DNA of 64,000 bases from an uncultured Bacteroides sp. (GTDB taxonomy: Bacteria > Bacteroidota > Bacteroidia > Bacteroidales > Bacteroidaceae): positions 96,556-160,555 of the forward strand of contig CASENM010000041.1 in NCBI GenBank assembly GCA_949289295.1, in the 5' to 3' direction. The position numbers and the translations under genes were made by a program. Shown piece by piece: positions 37,193 through 46,387 of the stretch. The notes beneath the pieces are model-generated. The model ran no database searches and was not told where the DNA came from. It saw nothing but the letters and a program-made list of their open reading frames with translations. Positions within the stretch are counted from its first letter, which is position 1, and each line of letters starts with the position of its first letter.

Positions 37193-37610
37193 GAACCCGT
37201 AAGGAGGTTGCTTACTGATGTGAAAAAATTGAATACAACAAAAAGCAAGCGGATGCATTTCTTTGGAAGTGTGTCCGCTTTTTATATCCGGCACACCATG
37301 AAAGGTTTTGCCGGATGCCTGGAAACTGTTTTCCGGAAAACGTTTCGGCGCTTCAGCCAAAACGCTTCGGCATTCCAACCGAAACGTCGAAGCGTTTTGG
37401 TTTTCCGGGCAAAATAACGGCGGAAAAACGCAAAGGTATATTTTATCCATAATCGGCATTATGTTTAATTGCAACTGTAAAACGGCAGACATCCCCTTGC
37501 CTTTCATTGCTCAAGAATCTGAAAAACGGAGGCTGAACCCAAATCTTTCTGAAAATCAAATTTGAGACAGCCTCCAAATCCCCGACAAATAAACGTTTGT
37601 TATGAAAAAA
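37193..37610. other. 418-bp spacer between convergent genes
   Basis: It contains the fourth three-unit repeat (37336-37400). Otherwise no gene, RNA or clear terminator is visible; the short open frames look spurious. Confidence 0.5.
37336..37400. repeat. interspersed three-unit palindromic repeat, copy 4
   Basis: Units GAAAACGTTTCGGCGCTTCAG, AAAACGCTTCGGCATTCC and GAAACGTCGAAGCGTTTTGG; more diverged than copies 2 and 3. Confidence 0.7.
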
Positions 37611-38732
37611 TCATTTGATGACCAGAATCGGTGTCTGAGTGTGGAAAATCATTCTCCGCGCGATACTCGGATTAAACAGACGCGCAAATACGTTGCGCTT
37701 ATAGTTGCTGATACACAACACGTCAATTCCATTACTTTTCACATATCCGTCGAGATTGGCCAGAAGATTGTCTTCCGGAATCACGTCATAACCGATCGAG
37801 AGCTGCGGATATTGCTTCTTGAAATATTCCTTGATGCCCGCCAGCTTAATCTCATTCCACGTACGTTTCTGCACATCGCTGTTGAGATTCAGAAACGAAA
37901 TCTCAAAATTATAGTCCTTGAACGTCGTGATAAGCGAATCGAACGCCATCAGGTCGCGCTGGTCGAAATTGGTGATGAACGCCACCTTGCGTATCTCTCT
38001 GAAATTTTTCTGCTGCGCCCCCTTGGGAATGGCATAGACAAACGTAGGACTGCGGTCGATGATTTCAGCCGTCACGCTACCGATCAGATCCATTTCTTTC
38101 TCACCCTGCCCCCTTGTACCCATGATGATTATCAGCGGCTTTTCGGAACGGGCATACTGTATAATCTCCTCCTCGGGCACCCCTTCCCGCAAGAGGCATG
38201 AATATTTCACATCGGGGAACTCCCCTGCCTCAATCTTTTCCTTAATCCTGTCGGTCAGACTGTTCAGCTGGTTATGCACCGTATCCAGCACATGCTTGAT
38301 GCCCATTTCCGGCTCCACCGGAAGTCCGAAGCCCTCTGTTGCATACTGCAGACTCGGCATATACACCGGACTGAAATACACATGCATCAGCACCACTTCG
38401 GCGTGTATCTCCGCAGCGAAGTTGAAGCCGAACTCACAGGCTTTCATGGAATAGTCGGAGAAATCCACGGGAACCAGAATTTTGTTGCTGTAATGCTTCC
38501 GTTCCTTTTCGGGACCGACCTCTTCCGACAGCCATGCCGATTCTTCCACTATCTTCAGTGCCCGCGGCAGGTCACTTTCTTTAATCCGGACACGCACACC
38601 TGCCGAGATGACGGGCTGGATGAGGTTCACATTGTGGATGTACGATTCAATACCTTCATTCTCAAGCACATTCTTAAGAATCTGAGCCTTCGAATACGTA
38701 AGGATAGCTAAAGTGACAAGTTTCTCTTCCAT
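37611..38732 (-). CDS. universal stress protein with N-terminal DUF2007-like domain
   Basis: 373 residues. Residues 1-75 (LVTLAILTYSKAQILKNVLENEGIESYIHN) resemble the DUF2007 putative signal-transducing domain. Then come two UspA domains, the first from HYSNKILVPVDFSDYS and the second from FREIRKVAFITNFDQRD. The first domain's IIIMGTRGQGE-type ATP-binding loop is intact, while the second is degenerate. The combination may sense stress or a ligand through the N-terminal domain. A terminator for the next gene upstream lies close by, so it is probably transcribed alone. Confidence 0.88.
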   Translation of the reverse strand: MEEKLVTLAILTYSKAQILKNVLENEGIESYIHNVNLIQPVISAGVRVRIKESDLPRALKIVEESAWLSEEVGPEKERKHYSNKILVPVDFSDYSMKACEFGFNFAAEIHAEVVLMHVYFSPVYMPSLQYATEGFGLPVEPEMGIKHVLDTVHNQLNSLTDRIKEKIEAGEFPDVKYSCLLREGVPEEEIIQYARSEKPLIIIMGTRGQGEKEMDLIGSVTAEIIDRSPTFVYAIPKGAQQKNFREIRKVAFITNFDQRDLMAFDSLITTFKDYNFEISFLNLNSDVQKRTWNEIKLAGIKEYFKKQYPQLSIGYDVIPEDNLLANLDGYVKSNGIDVLCISNYKRNVFARLFNPSIARRMIFHTQTPILVIK

Positions 38733-38755
38733 GGCTCACAAATTTAAAGTTAGAC

Positions 38756-38806
38756 AAAAAAATGAAGCTGCAAACCGGGACAGACGATTCCCACTTTGCA
38801 GCTTCA
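38756..38806 (-). terminator. intrinsic terminator of the small HTH gene
   Basis: TGAAGCTGCAAA (38763-38774) pairs with TTTGCAGCTTCA (38795-38806); on the minus strand a run of seven T follows. Confidence 0.88.
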
Positions 38807-38811
38807 CACAC

Positions 38812-39069
38812 TCAGGCACTTTGCGCTTCTTTCAGAATAGCGATTGCCTTGTCAAGAACGGTTGTATCATCCAGCAGCACCAATCCCCCGTCGGGTCCCG
38901 GCTCAAGATGAATGCCCACACTCTTTCCGTCCTTGAAATTATGCCCGCCGAAAAAGTTGCGCACTGTTTCCACACTCAGATTCAACTCATCAGCGATGCG
39001 ATGCATGCTTCCGGTGGGTAAAGAGTCTTTAATTTTCCGAAGCTCATTGAATGTTATTGTCCTGTTCAT
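38812..39069 (-). CDS. small HTH DNA-binding protein
   Basis: 85 residues. Residues about 8-45 look like a helix-turn-helix (ELRKIKDSLPTGSMHRIADELNLSVETVRNFFGG). A short beta-hairpin (GIHLEPGPDGGLVLLDD) and a C-terminal helix follow. I recognise it as a small conserved Bacteroidales protein type but not a named family. It is monocistronic, with its own terminator. Regulatory targets are unknown. Confidence 0.8.
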   Translation of the reverse strand: MNRTITFNELRKIKDSLPTGSMHRIADELNLSVETVRNFFGGHNFKDGKSVGIHLEPGPDGGLVLLDDTTVLDKAIAILKEAQSA

Positions 39070-39175
39070 AGTAGTTAGTGTTATGTGTTAGACAAAATCT
39101 GTTATTATTCTCGACTTAAAAATAATAAAAGATTATGGAAACGGCAACTTTTATCCACTTTTTTTCTGTTTTTCT

Positions 39176-39889
39176 TTAAAAAAAGGAGATTCTTGTCACT
39201 ATCATGCCGGCAACGAGCGCATAAAAATAAGTAAGCAACAGGACAGTAAATAAAAGAGTTACGTCTGTTTTGGCATATCCGGTCACCGTATATTGGGATG
39301 ACACATATTGCGGACGCATAAAAAACTTTTTCTGGATAAACCGGTAGAGCAGATATACGAGCACACCTGTCAGACATCCTTCCAGCCCTCCGCAAACAAT
39401 GTCGCCCGGATAGTGTACGCCCAGATAAATCCGCGAAAATGTCGGTATGGCAGCCCACAAGAAAATCATGACTGTAAACGGAAGGCTGCGTATGATAAGC
39501 GAGGCCAGCATGGCTACCACAAAAGTATTGGCGGCATGGCTCGACATAAAGCCGTACATGCCTCCCCTATATCCGTTCACCACATGCACCAGATACATGA
39601 TTTCAGGGTCCTGCGCCGGCCGCGGACGGGCAAAATAAGGTTTGCAGATGCCGGAGGCAATCTGGTCGGCAATCGTGACGGCAAGCGCGAACATGAGGAC
39701 AATTGTCAGTCCCTGATAGAGTTTGTTGTTCTTGAAGACGACATACAGCAGCGCAATGATGGCCGGAATCCAAGTCTTCGTGTCTGTGACAATCCACATC
39801 ACCCCGTCCCACAGCAAAGAACTGCTGTCATTCAAGGCCAACAATAACGACTGATCGGTTTCTATGAGTTGCTGTATGTCCATAATCAT
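39176..39889 (-). CDS. PAP2-family membrane phosphatase
   Basis: 237 residues with about five or six membrane segments. The three PAP2 motifs are present: KPYFARPRP, SSHAANT (catalytic His) and SRIYLGVHYPGD (nucleophile His). The family dephosphorylates lipid phosphates such as undecaprenyl pyrophosphate or phosphatidylglycerophosphate. Which one applies here is not shown. The gene starts 7 bp after batE and may be read through from the Bat operon. Confidence 0.93.
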   Translation of the reverse strand: MIMDIQQLIETDQSLLLALNDSSSLLWDGVMWIVTDTKTWIPAIIALLYVVFKNNKLYQGLTIVLMFALAVTIADQIASGICKPYFARPRPAQDPEIMYLVHVVNGYRGGMYGFMSSHAANTFVVAMLASLIIRSLPFTVMIFLWAAIPTFSRIYLGVHYPGDIVCGGLEGCLTGVLVYLLYRFIQKKFFMRPQYVSSQYTVTGYAKTDVTLLFTVLLLTYFYALVAGMIVTRISFF

Positions 39890-39896
39890 ATAAATA

Positions 39897-40649
39897 TTAA
39901 ATCACTTCTATCGTTGAGGTTTTCACCCACCCCACATTTCCGTCTTCAAGGCGGATTTCTTTCCATTCCTTCATCGAATTGTCATCGATGAACACTTTGG
40001 TCCCTTCATGCAGCACGAACAGGTCGGTTCCACTCTCGTTAGGCGTACTCTTTACAGAGACCGCAGGCTCCATGATAATAGCACCGGTGCGGTTGAGCAG
40101 CTCGTCTTTCTGGCTGCTGGCGAATATATTGGCGCACACCGTAACCACAAACAGCACCGCAGCGGCAATGAATCCAACCTTACGCAACCAGAGCTTTTTG
40201 CCAAAGATATAAAAAGTAACGGCAAAAAGGCAGAATATAAAAGAAAAAATGCCGATCCAGCTCCAATTCCGCTCACCTGTCATGTTGACCAGGTTCTTAT
40301 ACCACGTGACGATAAACACCTCAGCCGTCGGTGTCACCTGGTCCACAGTCTTGCTGCGGGCCATTTCCAGATTGAACCGGATATCCGCGTCACCGGGCCG
40401 CAACAGAAGTGCCCGTTCGTAATTAAGAACAGCCTTGGCTATATTCTTGTTCTTGTAATATGCGTTTCCAAGATTATAATATATGTCAGCCGACTCGCCC
40501 TGTGTGGCCAGAATCTCTTCATAGCCCGCGATGGCCGTACTGAAATCATTCTTCTGGTAAGCGTCATCCGCCTCCTGCTTGGTCACGGCGGCTCCTGCAA
40601 ACTGTACGGCACTTATGAGGAGCAGGAATATGACAGACAGTTTCTTCAT
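39897..40649 (-). CDS. batE: BatE: TPR and SH3-like protein of the Bat operon
   Basis: 250 residues. A signal peptide (to about FAGAAV), two to three TPRs (DIYYNLGNAYYKNKNIAKAVLNYERAL), two membrane segments (about 130-180) and a bacterial SH3 domain at the C-terminus (VSVKSTPNESGTDLFVLHEG). Last gene of the aerotolerance cluster, 20 bp after batD. Confidence 0.9.
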   Translation of the reverse strand: MKKLSVIFLLLISAVQFAGAAVTKQEADDAYQKNDFSTAIAGYEEILATQGESADIYYNLGNAYYKNKNIAKAVLNYERALLLRPGDADIRFNLEMARSKTVDQVTPTAEVFIVTWYKNLVNMTGERNWSWIGIFSFIFCLFAVTFYIFGKKLWLRKVGFIAAAVLFVVTVCANIFASSQKDELLNRTGAIIMEPAVSVKSTPNESGTDLFVLHEGTKVFIDDNSMKEWKEIRLEDGNVGWVKTSTIEVI

Positions 40650-40669
40650 CTTTTGGTTCCTCCTTTTCT

Positions 40670-42490
40670 TTAATGTTTGATGCGGTTTTCCATCTTGCTG
40701 ATTATCTCTACGGACGCGCTGTACACCTTGTCCATGGCTTCGCTTTCATCGCCAGGAGCGTAACGGGCGAACTCACATTCGTTGAGCACTCCGATAAAGT
40801 CCTTGGTCAGTTCGCCAGGGACACCTGCCTTCGACAGTTCTGCCTCGATATTGTCTTTCGAAAGTTGAGAGACCGGAATATTCAGCTTGTCGCTGATATA
40901 CCCCCACAAAGCCTTCAGCACTTCATCATAGAATTCATTCTTTTTGTTTTCCGACAAAAGCTTTCCAGCCAGTTTCATACGCTTGGCCGCAACTTTGTTG
41001 GCCTTCTTGTTCTTCATTTTCGCCACATTCGCATTCTCTTTCGCTTCCTTACGATAAAGGATGAAATGAACGATAAATGAAAGAACCGGGATGATATACC
41101 ACAACCAATACGAGAGAGTGCCGTAGAAGAATTCCCCCTTCGGCTTCAGAGACGTGCCTCCAAGTTTGATGAAACGGATATCTTTGGCCAGCAGTTTCAC
41201 GCTTTCCTTGTTGGTGAAGTCTGAGATAACCTGTTCGGCATTCCCTTTTCCTTTTTCTACGTGCAGGGTATATTCCTGAGTCTTCAACGTTTTGTAGCTG
41301 TCGGTCTTCAAATCAAAATAAGTAAATTCCACAGCCGGAATCTTGAATTCTCCTGCGTGACGCGGAATAGCCAGATACTCAAAAGTTTTCGTTCCGCTCA
41401 GTCCACTGCCGGTCAGTTTGGTGTTGTCTGCCGTTTTCGGGTCATACACTTCAAAATCCTGAGGGAAATCTATCTCCGGGGCACCGATCAGCTTCATGTT
41501 TCCCGTACCGGCCAGAGTCAGCTTGACAGTAACCGCATCGTTTGTCTTCACCTCTGTGGCATTGATGGAAGAAGCCAACTTGAACTCACCCACCGCACCG
41601 GAGAAGCCGGCCGGTTTTGCCGGAAGCGGAGATACATTAATGACCACTTTAGGAGTGACAATCTTTTTCTTTACCTCCACGTATCCTCCCCCATTGAAGA
41701 AAGCATCAAACGGGTCGTCCGAAATCGTCTGCTGAGCCACTACGCCCTCAAAAGTGATGGAAGGAATCTCCAGTTTTCCCGTCTGCTGGGGGAACAGTAC
41801 ATACTGGCTCCACACTGTCGTATTGTAATTACGCCCTTTATAATGCTCCAGCGAGAAAGTTTTTTGCTGGGGAAGCTCCACTTCCTGCGTATGAAAGCCT
41901 TTCAAGTCGGGCATCTTTCCCAATAACTGGCGCAGATTGACCAACGTATATACCTTATACGTCAGCAAGATAGCCTCCTGCTCATGCACTTTTGTCTTGC
42001 TGGCTGTAGCCGTAATGAACAAATCCTTGTCGGTTATCCGGCTTCCCGCCACCTGACTCCGGGAAGAAGTTTCTCCACCCGCACTTCCAGAACCGCCCGT
42101 CTTGTCGGGAGGCAGCACCTTTATCTGGATGGCATTCGAAAAAATCTTTTTGCCGTCCACTTCCACACTGGCAGCCGGAATTGTATATGTACCTTCTTTT
42201 CCGGCCATCAGGATGTACGTGAAAGCCGTCGAACTGTTCGACGAACGTTTCCCGTTGATTATCTGGATACTGCTCTGTTGGGAACGGCTCGGCCCCATCA
42301 GTACATCGAATCCGGAGATGGAAGGAGCCCTGAAATCCTTTATATCCTGCGAGTTGACGGTAAACACCAGTCTGAACTGATCGCCGCTGACCACTACGTC
42401 AGGCGCATCAGCCGTCAGTCTCACCTCATCAGCCGCTCTTACCTGCCACACGGCTATCATCGCCATCAGCAAGAAAAATAACTTTCTCAT
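40670..42490 (-). CDS. batD: BatD: oxygen-tolerance protein
   Basis: 606 residues from the ATG at 42490, which places the signal peptide (MRKLFFLLMAMIAVWQVRAA) at the N-terminus. Repeated immunoglobulin-like beta domains follow (VVVSGDQFRLVFTVN; KTNDAVTVKLTLAGTGNMKLIGAP). A C-terminal membrane segment (SYWLWYIIPVLSFIVHFIL) and a cytoplasmic helical tail complete it. BatD proteins are large periplasmic parts of the Bat membrane complex; the molecular role is not settled. Confidence 0.93.
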   Translation of the reverse strand: MRKLFFLLMAMIAVWQVRAADEVRLTADAPDVVVSGDQFRLVFTVNSQDIKDFRAPSISGFDVLMGPSRSQQSSIQIINGKRSSNSSTAFTYILMAGKEGTYTIPAASVEVDGKKIFSNAIQIKVLPPDKTGGSGSAGGETSSRSQVAGSRITDKDLFITATASKTKVHEQEAILLTYKVYTLVNLRQLLGKMPDLKGFHTQEVELPQQKTFSLEHYKGRNYNTTVWSQYVLFPQQTGKLEIPSITFEGVVAQQTISDDPFDAFFNGGGYVEVKKKIVTPKVVINVSPLPAKPAGFSGAVGEFKLASSINATEVKTNDAVTVKLTLAGTGNMKLIGAPEIDFPQDFEVYDPKTADNTKLTGSGLSGTKTFEYLAIPRHAGEFKIPAVEFTYFDLKTDSYKTLKTQEYTLHVEKGKGNAEQVISDFTNKESVKLLAKDIRFIKLGGTSLKPKGEFFYGTLSYWLWYIIPVLSFIVHFILYRKEAKENANVAKMKNKKANKVAAKRMKLAGKLLSENKKNEFYDEVLKALWGYISDKLNIPVSQLSKDNIEAELSKAGVPGELTKDFIGVLNECEFARYAPGDESEAMDKVYSASVEIISKMENRIKH

Positions 42491-42526
42491 TATCATTTGC
42501 GTTTCATTTATTATTTCCAAAAATCA

Positions 42527-43225
42527 TCACCAGTCTTTTTCCAGCTTCCGTCCGTTTATCTGAAGCTGCTTCTTCACCTTTTCCTGCACATTCTTCTCGT
42601 CCTGCATCACCGCATTCAGCAGCTGCTCGGCATTTTCTTTCGAAATCTGGTTCTGTTGTTGCTGCTGTTGTTGCTGGTTGTTCTGCTGGTTCTGTTGCTG
42701 CTGGTCCTGCTGGTCTTTATTCTGCTTCTTGTCGTCTTGTTTCTGCTCCTGCTTCTGCTGGTCTTTATTCTGGTTCTGCTGTTGCTGCTGCTGGTCTTTC
42801 AGCTGTTTCTGGGCCAGAGCCAGGTTATATCGCGTTTCATTGTCGTGCGGATTATTGCGCAACGCTTCCTTATACGCCTCTATGCATTGCGGAAGTTGCT
42901 TCGACGACTGCAGGATAACCCCCATATTATGGAAGATATGAGACAGTTTCGTTTTGTCCGTTTCCAGCTTCGAGGCGGCCATGAATTGCTCCATCGCTTC
43001 TTTTGCCTTCTGCTGCATCAGCAACGAATTGCCCAGATTATACATCGCATCGGCCGATTTAGGGTCTTGCTCCATCGCCTTCCGATAATCCACTTCCGAC
43101 TTCATGAACAAACTGTCATTGTAGAGCTTGTTTCCGCTCCGCATATAGTCGCGGGCGGTTTTCTGCCCGAACGAAGCCACAGTCATGCCAAACAGCAACA
43201 CCCCTAGGATATATCTTTTCACCAT
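42527..43225 (-). CDS. batC: BatC: TPR protein with Gln-rich tail
   Basis: 232 residues. Signal peptide to about ASFGQ, then three TPRs (SADAMYNLGNSLLMQQKAKEA and others). Residues about 140-195 are a low-complexity stretch of Gln, Asn, Asp and Lys. The end (SKENAEQLLNAVMQDEKNVQEK) is the part most typical of BatC. It is 1 bp from batB and so translationally coupled. Confidence 0.92.
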   Translation of the reverse strand: MVKRYILGVLLFGMTVASFGQKTARDYMRSGNKLYNDSLFMKSEVDYRKAMEQDPKSADAMYNLGNSLLMQQKAKEAMEQFMAASKLETDKTKLSHIFHNMGVILQSSKQLPQCIEAYKEALRNNPHDNETRYNLALAQKQLKDQQQQQQNQNKDQQKQEQKQDDKKQNKDQQDQQQQNQQNNQQQQQQQQNQISKENAEQLLNAVMQDEKNVQEKVKKQLQINGRKLEKDW

Positions 43226-43226
43226 C

Positions 43227-44252
43227 TTAATCTTGTTTAAAGAGTTTCACATTCTTGAAAAGCGGATTCTTACGGTTCAGGAGCATTGCTTCCGTTGCCA
43301 GAAAAATCAGTGCCAACCATGCCAGCACCTGAAACTGCTCGTCAAATTCCGTAAACACCTGTGTTTCCACATCCGCTTTGGCCAACTTGTTTATTTCCGC
43401 GTTCAAGGCCCGTTCCGCATTGTTCGTATTGTCCACTCTCACATACATACCGTTCCCTGCGCGGGCAATCTCCCGGCACATATCCTCATTCAGGCGAGTC
43501 ACAACCACATTGCCGTCCTTGTCGCGCCGGAACTCGTTGCTTCTTTCCACCGGAATCGGAGAACCGTCAGGCGAGCCGACCCCCAGCACAAACACATGTA
43601 CACCTTTCTTTGCAGCTTCCTGCGCCGCCTCGATTGCACCCCCTTCATGGTTCTCTCCGTCAGTAATCAGCACAATGGCGCGCCCTACCCCTTCATTGGG
43701 TGTAAAACTTTTCATTGCCAGATCAATCGCCGCCCGGATATCCGTTCCCTGCGTAGTTATCAGCGAAGGGTTGATAGACTCCAGAAACATTTTGGCCGAC
43801 ACGTAATCACTGGTGATAGGCAATTGGGTAAATGCCTCCCCCGCAAATACAATCATCGCTACCTTGTCGTTATTGAAAGTTTCAATAAGACGGGAAAGCA
43901 GTCTCTTCGACTTTTCCAGACGGCTGGGAGTTACGTCTTGGGCAAGCATGGAATTGGAAATGTCCAGCGCGACCACCGTCTCGATTCCCTGCCGCTTCAC
44001 GGTTTCCATCTTTGAACCGAACTGAGGCTGCGCCAGCATAAAAATCACCATGGCCATGGCCGTAAGCAACAGCCAGAATTTCACGTCGGGACGATATTTT
44101 GAGACCTGCGGCATCAGATGCTCCAGCAACTTCACGTCGCCATACCTGCGCAACTTCTTCCGACGCATATAATTGGAATAGAAATAAAATACCGCCAACA
44201 ACGGCAATGCAATGAGCAAATATAAATAGAGAGGTTCTCCAAATCGAAACAT
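43227..44252 (-). CDS. batB: BatB: von Willebrand factor A membrane protein
   Basis: 341 residues. Two N-terminal membrane segments, then a VWA domain with the MIDAS motif DISNSMLAQD, and a final membrane segment near the C-terminus (VLAWLALIFLATEAMLL). BatA and BatB are paralogues that form complexes in the inner membrane with their VWA domains exposed to the periplasm or membrane surface. Confidence 0.95.
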   Translation of the reverse strand: MFRFGEPLYLYLLIALPLLAVFYFYSNYMRRKKLRRYGDVKLLEHLMPQVSKYRPDVKFWLLLTAMAMVIFMLAQPQFGSKMETVKRQGIETVVALDISNSMLAQDVTPSRLEKSKRLLSRLIETFNNDKVAMIVFAGEAFTQLPITSDYVSAKMFLESINPSLITTQGTDIRAAIDLAMKSFTPNEGVGRAIVLITDGENHEGGAIEAAQEAAKKGVHVFVLGVGSPDGSPIPVERSNEFRRDKDGNVVVTRLNEDMCREIARAGNGMYVRVDNTNNAERALNAEINKLAKADVETQVFTEFDEQFQVLAWLALIFLATEAMLLNRKNPLFKNVKLFKQD

Positions 44253-44264
44253 AGCTACTCGTTT

Positions 44265-45263
44265 TTATGGTATTTTCTTTAATACGGTGTTACGCAACAG
44301 AATCTCGCACAAAATGCAAAGGAAAGCAACCAGTGCGAACACATGATATGCCTCTTCACGCTTGCTGAACTCCTTTACGTTCAATTTTGTCTTCTCCAAC
44401 TTGTCTATTTCCTGATATACTTCCTTCAGCTTGCTGTTGCTTGTAGCACGGAAATAGTTTCCGTTTGTCGTACCGGCAATCTGGGCAAGTACAGTCTCGT
44501 CAATCTCTACCGGAATCTGCACATACTGCACTCCCGCATACGTAGGCATCGGATAAGGCGCGGTACCGTTCGTACCCACACCGATAGTATATACACGGAT
44601 TCCGAATTGCTTGGCTATTTCTGCCGCCATAAGCGGAGAGATGTCCCCACGGTTGTTCACACCGTCAGTAAGCAGAATCACCACCTTCGATTTTGCCTTA
44701 CTGTCCTTCAGGCGGCTCACGGCATTGGCCAGTCCCATTCCGATAGCCGTCCCGTCTTCTATCATTCCGCGCTGTACCATTTCACAGCTCATGCTCCTGA
44801 ACAGATTGAGCAGGACTCCATGATCAATGGTCAACGGGCATTGGGTAAACGCCTCGCCCGCAAAGATAGTCAAGCCTATATTGTCATTGGGACGCCCGTT
44901 GATAAACTCAGCCGCCACTTCCTTGGCCGCCTCAATACGGTTCGGTTTCAAATCCTCGGCCAACATACTGGTCGACACGTCGACAGCCAACATGATATCA
45001 ATGCCTTCGATTTCTGTATTCTGCCAGTTGTCCGTCGTTTGCGGACGTGCCAGAACCAGCACAATCATTACAAACGTCACCACACGCAGAATGAAAGGTG
45101 CATGCACAAAATATACCTTCCAGCTCCGGGGAGCCTTCAAGTACATCCACGTCGTAGACACCTGCATAGACGGTTCTGCTTTTCTGTGCTGCATCACATA
45201 CCATACAATATAAGGTATGAGTAACAGAAGCAAAAACAAATATTCAATGTTTGCAAAAATCAT
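44265..45263 (-). CDS. batA: BatA: von Willebrand factor A membrane protein
   Basis: 332 residues with the same plan as its neighbour: membrane segments at about 5-25 and 55-75, MIDAS motif DVSTSMLAED, and a C-terminal segment (VFALVAFLCILCEILL). The gap to batB is 12 bp. Confidence 0.95.
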   Translation of the reverse strand: MIFANIEYLFLLLLLIPYIVWYVMQHRKAEPSMQVSTTWMYLKAPRSWKVYFVHAPFILRVVTFVMIVLVLARPQTTDNWQNTEIEGIDIMLAVDVSTSMLAEDLKPNRIEAAKEVAAEFINGRPNDNIGLTIFAGEAFTQCPLTIDHGVLLNLFRSMSCEMVQRGMIEDGTAIGMGLANAVSRLKDSKAKSKVVILLTDGVNNRGDISPLMAAEIAKQFGIRVYTIGVGTNGTAPYPMPTYAGVQYVQIPVEIDETVLAQIAGTTNGNYFRATSNSKLKEVYQEIDKLEKTKLNVKEFSKREEAYHVFALVAFLCILCEILLRNTVLKKIP

Positions 45264-45278
45264 AGTTCAAACTTTTAA

Positions 45279-46385
45279 TCAAAAGAAAAGGTCAATTATA
45301 TGACGGATGGCCAGATAAAGTGCGATTACCGCAGCTGCACTTGTCACACCGATGCTGCACATCAAGGCAATCCGTCCCTGTTTTGAACGTTTTTCCTCTA
45401 CTTTTATCTCTTTAGGCCCTTCTTTCTTGTCGGGTGCCTCTTCCTGTTTTGTCTGATTGATAAAATCGATGGCGGTGACAAGGTTCATGTCGTTCTCGTT
45501 GATCAGCGGAGAGTGTTTGGCGAACTTCACCAAGTCGGCCGTCACGAAAAGCATCTTCAGGTCGCTGATAGAAGCCTTGTCGTCCACTTGTTGCAGACGC
45601 TCAATGATTTCAGAAGAGGTCATCTCCATCGCATTGAAGCCGAACCGGTCTTTGATATAGTTACGTATCACATCCGTCAACTCCGTATAATACCGCTTCG
45701 GGTCTTCCTTCCGGTAATTTTTGTCAGCCTTGATTGTTTCAATCTTTTTCATAGCCGACAAGTGGGGCGGAAGTTTGGGCTCCACTTTGATAATCCTGAT
45801 AATCGGCTTGTTGTTACGATAGCGGACTATCAAGAAAGCGGCAACCGTACCCAAAACCAACAGCAACAGGATGGAATAGACCAGCGGTGCCAGATCATCC
45901 CATGTAAGAGGCACCTCGTGTATCGTTTTCGGGCCGAAGAACTGGTCCGGATGAAGTGTGTCAACCGGAATCGAATAGACTTTCAACGCCAACGCTTCCG
46001 ACTTGTACACCTTATCACCCACCAACACCTCAAACGGCGGAAGATAATACAGTGCCGAGTCAAACGAAGTGACGGTATATTCCTGAGAAACGAGCCAACG
46101 CTTGTTTTCATTCAGCAACTGCGTGTCCGGTTTTGCCACATCAAGCACTTCCACTCCCCGCACCAACGTATCCCGCACCAACGGGAAACGGAATTTCTGG
46201 TCGGCATCCATGCTCACCTGCAACTTTATCTTGGTCTGTTCGCCGATAAGCAACTGCAGCGAGTCGATGGTAGCTTCCACCGTCACCTGCGCATGTGCCG
46301 TAGTCACGGCAAGTAGCAGGAAAATGATTCCGCACACTGCCCTCAGCGTTTTCTTACCATAATATAATAATAAGGTATCTTTCAT
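45279..46385 (-). CDS. membrane protein of the Bat operon, between DUF58 and BatA
   Basis: 368 residues. Signal peptide (to about TAHAQ), a periplasmic BatD-like beta domain (VEATIDSLQLLIGEQTKIKLQV), a membrane segment near 180-200 (LVYSILLLLVLGTVAAFLIV), a cytoplasmic helical region with DUF4381-like features (YYTELTDVIRNYIKDRFGFNAMEMTSSEI), and a C-terminal membrane helix. It occupies the position usually held in Bat operons by an unnamed membrane protein. Confidence 0.85.
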   Translation of the reverse strand: MKDTLLLYYGKKTLRAVCGIIFLLLAVTTAHAQVTVEATIDSLQLLIGEQTKIKLQVSMDADQKFRFPLVRDTLVRGVEVLDVAKPDTQLLNENKRWLVSQEYTVTSFDSALYYLPPFEVLVGDKVYKSEALALKVYSIPVDTLHPDQFFGPKTIHEVPLTWDDLAPLVYSILLLLVLGTVAAFLIVRYRNNKPIIRIIKVEPKLPPHLSAMKKIETIKADKNYRKEDPKRYYTELTDVIRNYIKDRFGFNAMEMTSSEIIERLQQVDDKASISDLKMLFVTADLVKFAKHSPLINENDMNLVTAIDFINQTKQEEAPDKKEGPKEIKVEEKRSKQGRIALMCSIGVTSAAAVIALYLAIRHIIDLFF

Positions 46386-46387
46386 TT

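Noticed and set aside
42497-43207. Plus-strand frame with long Leu/Val runs
   Set aside because: This is the reverse reading of the Gln-rich repeat in batC.
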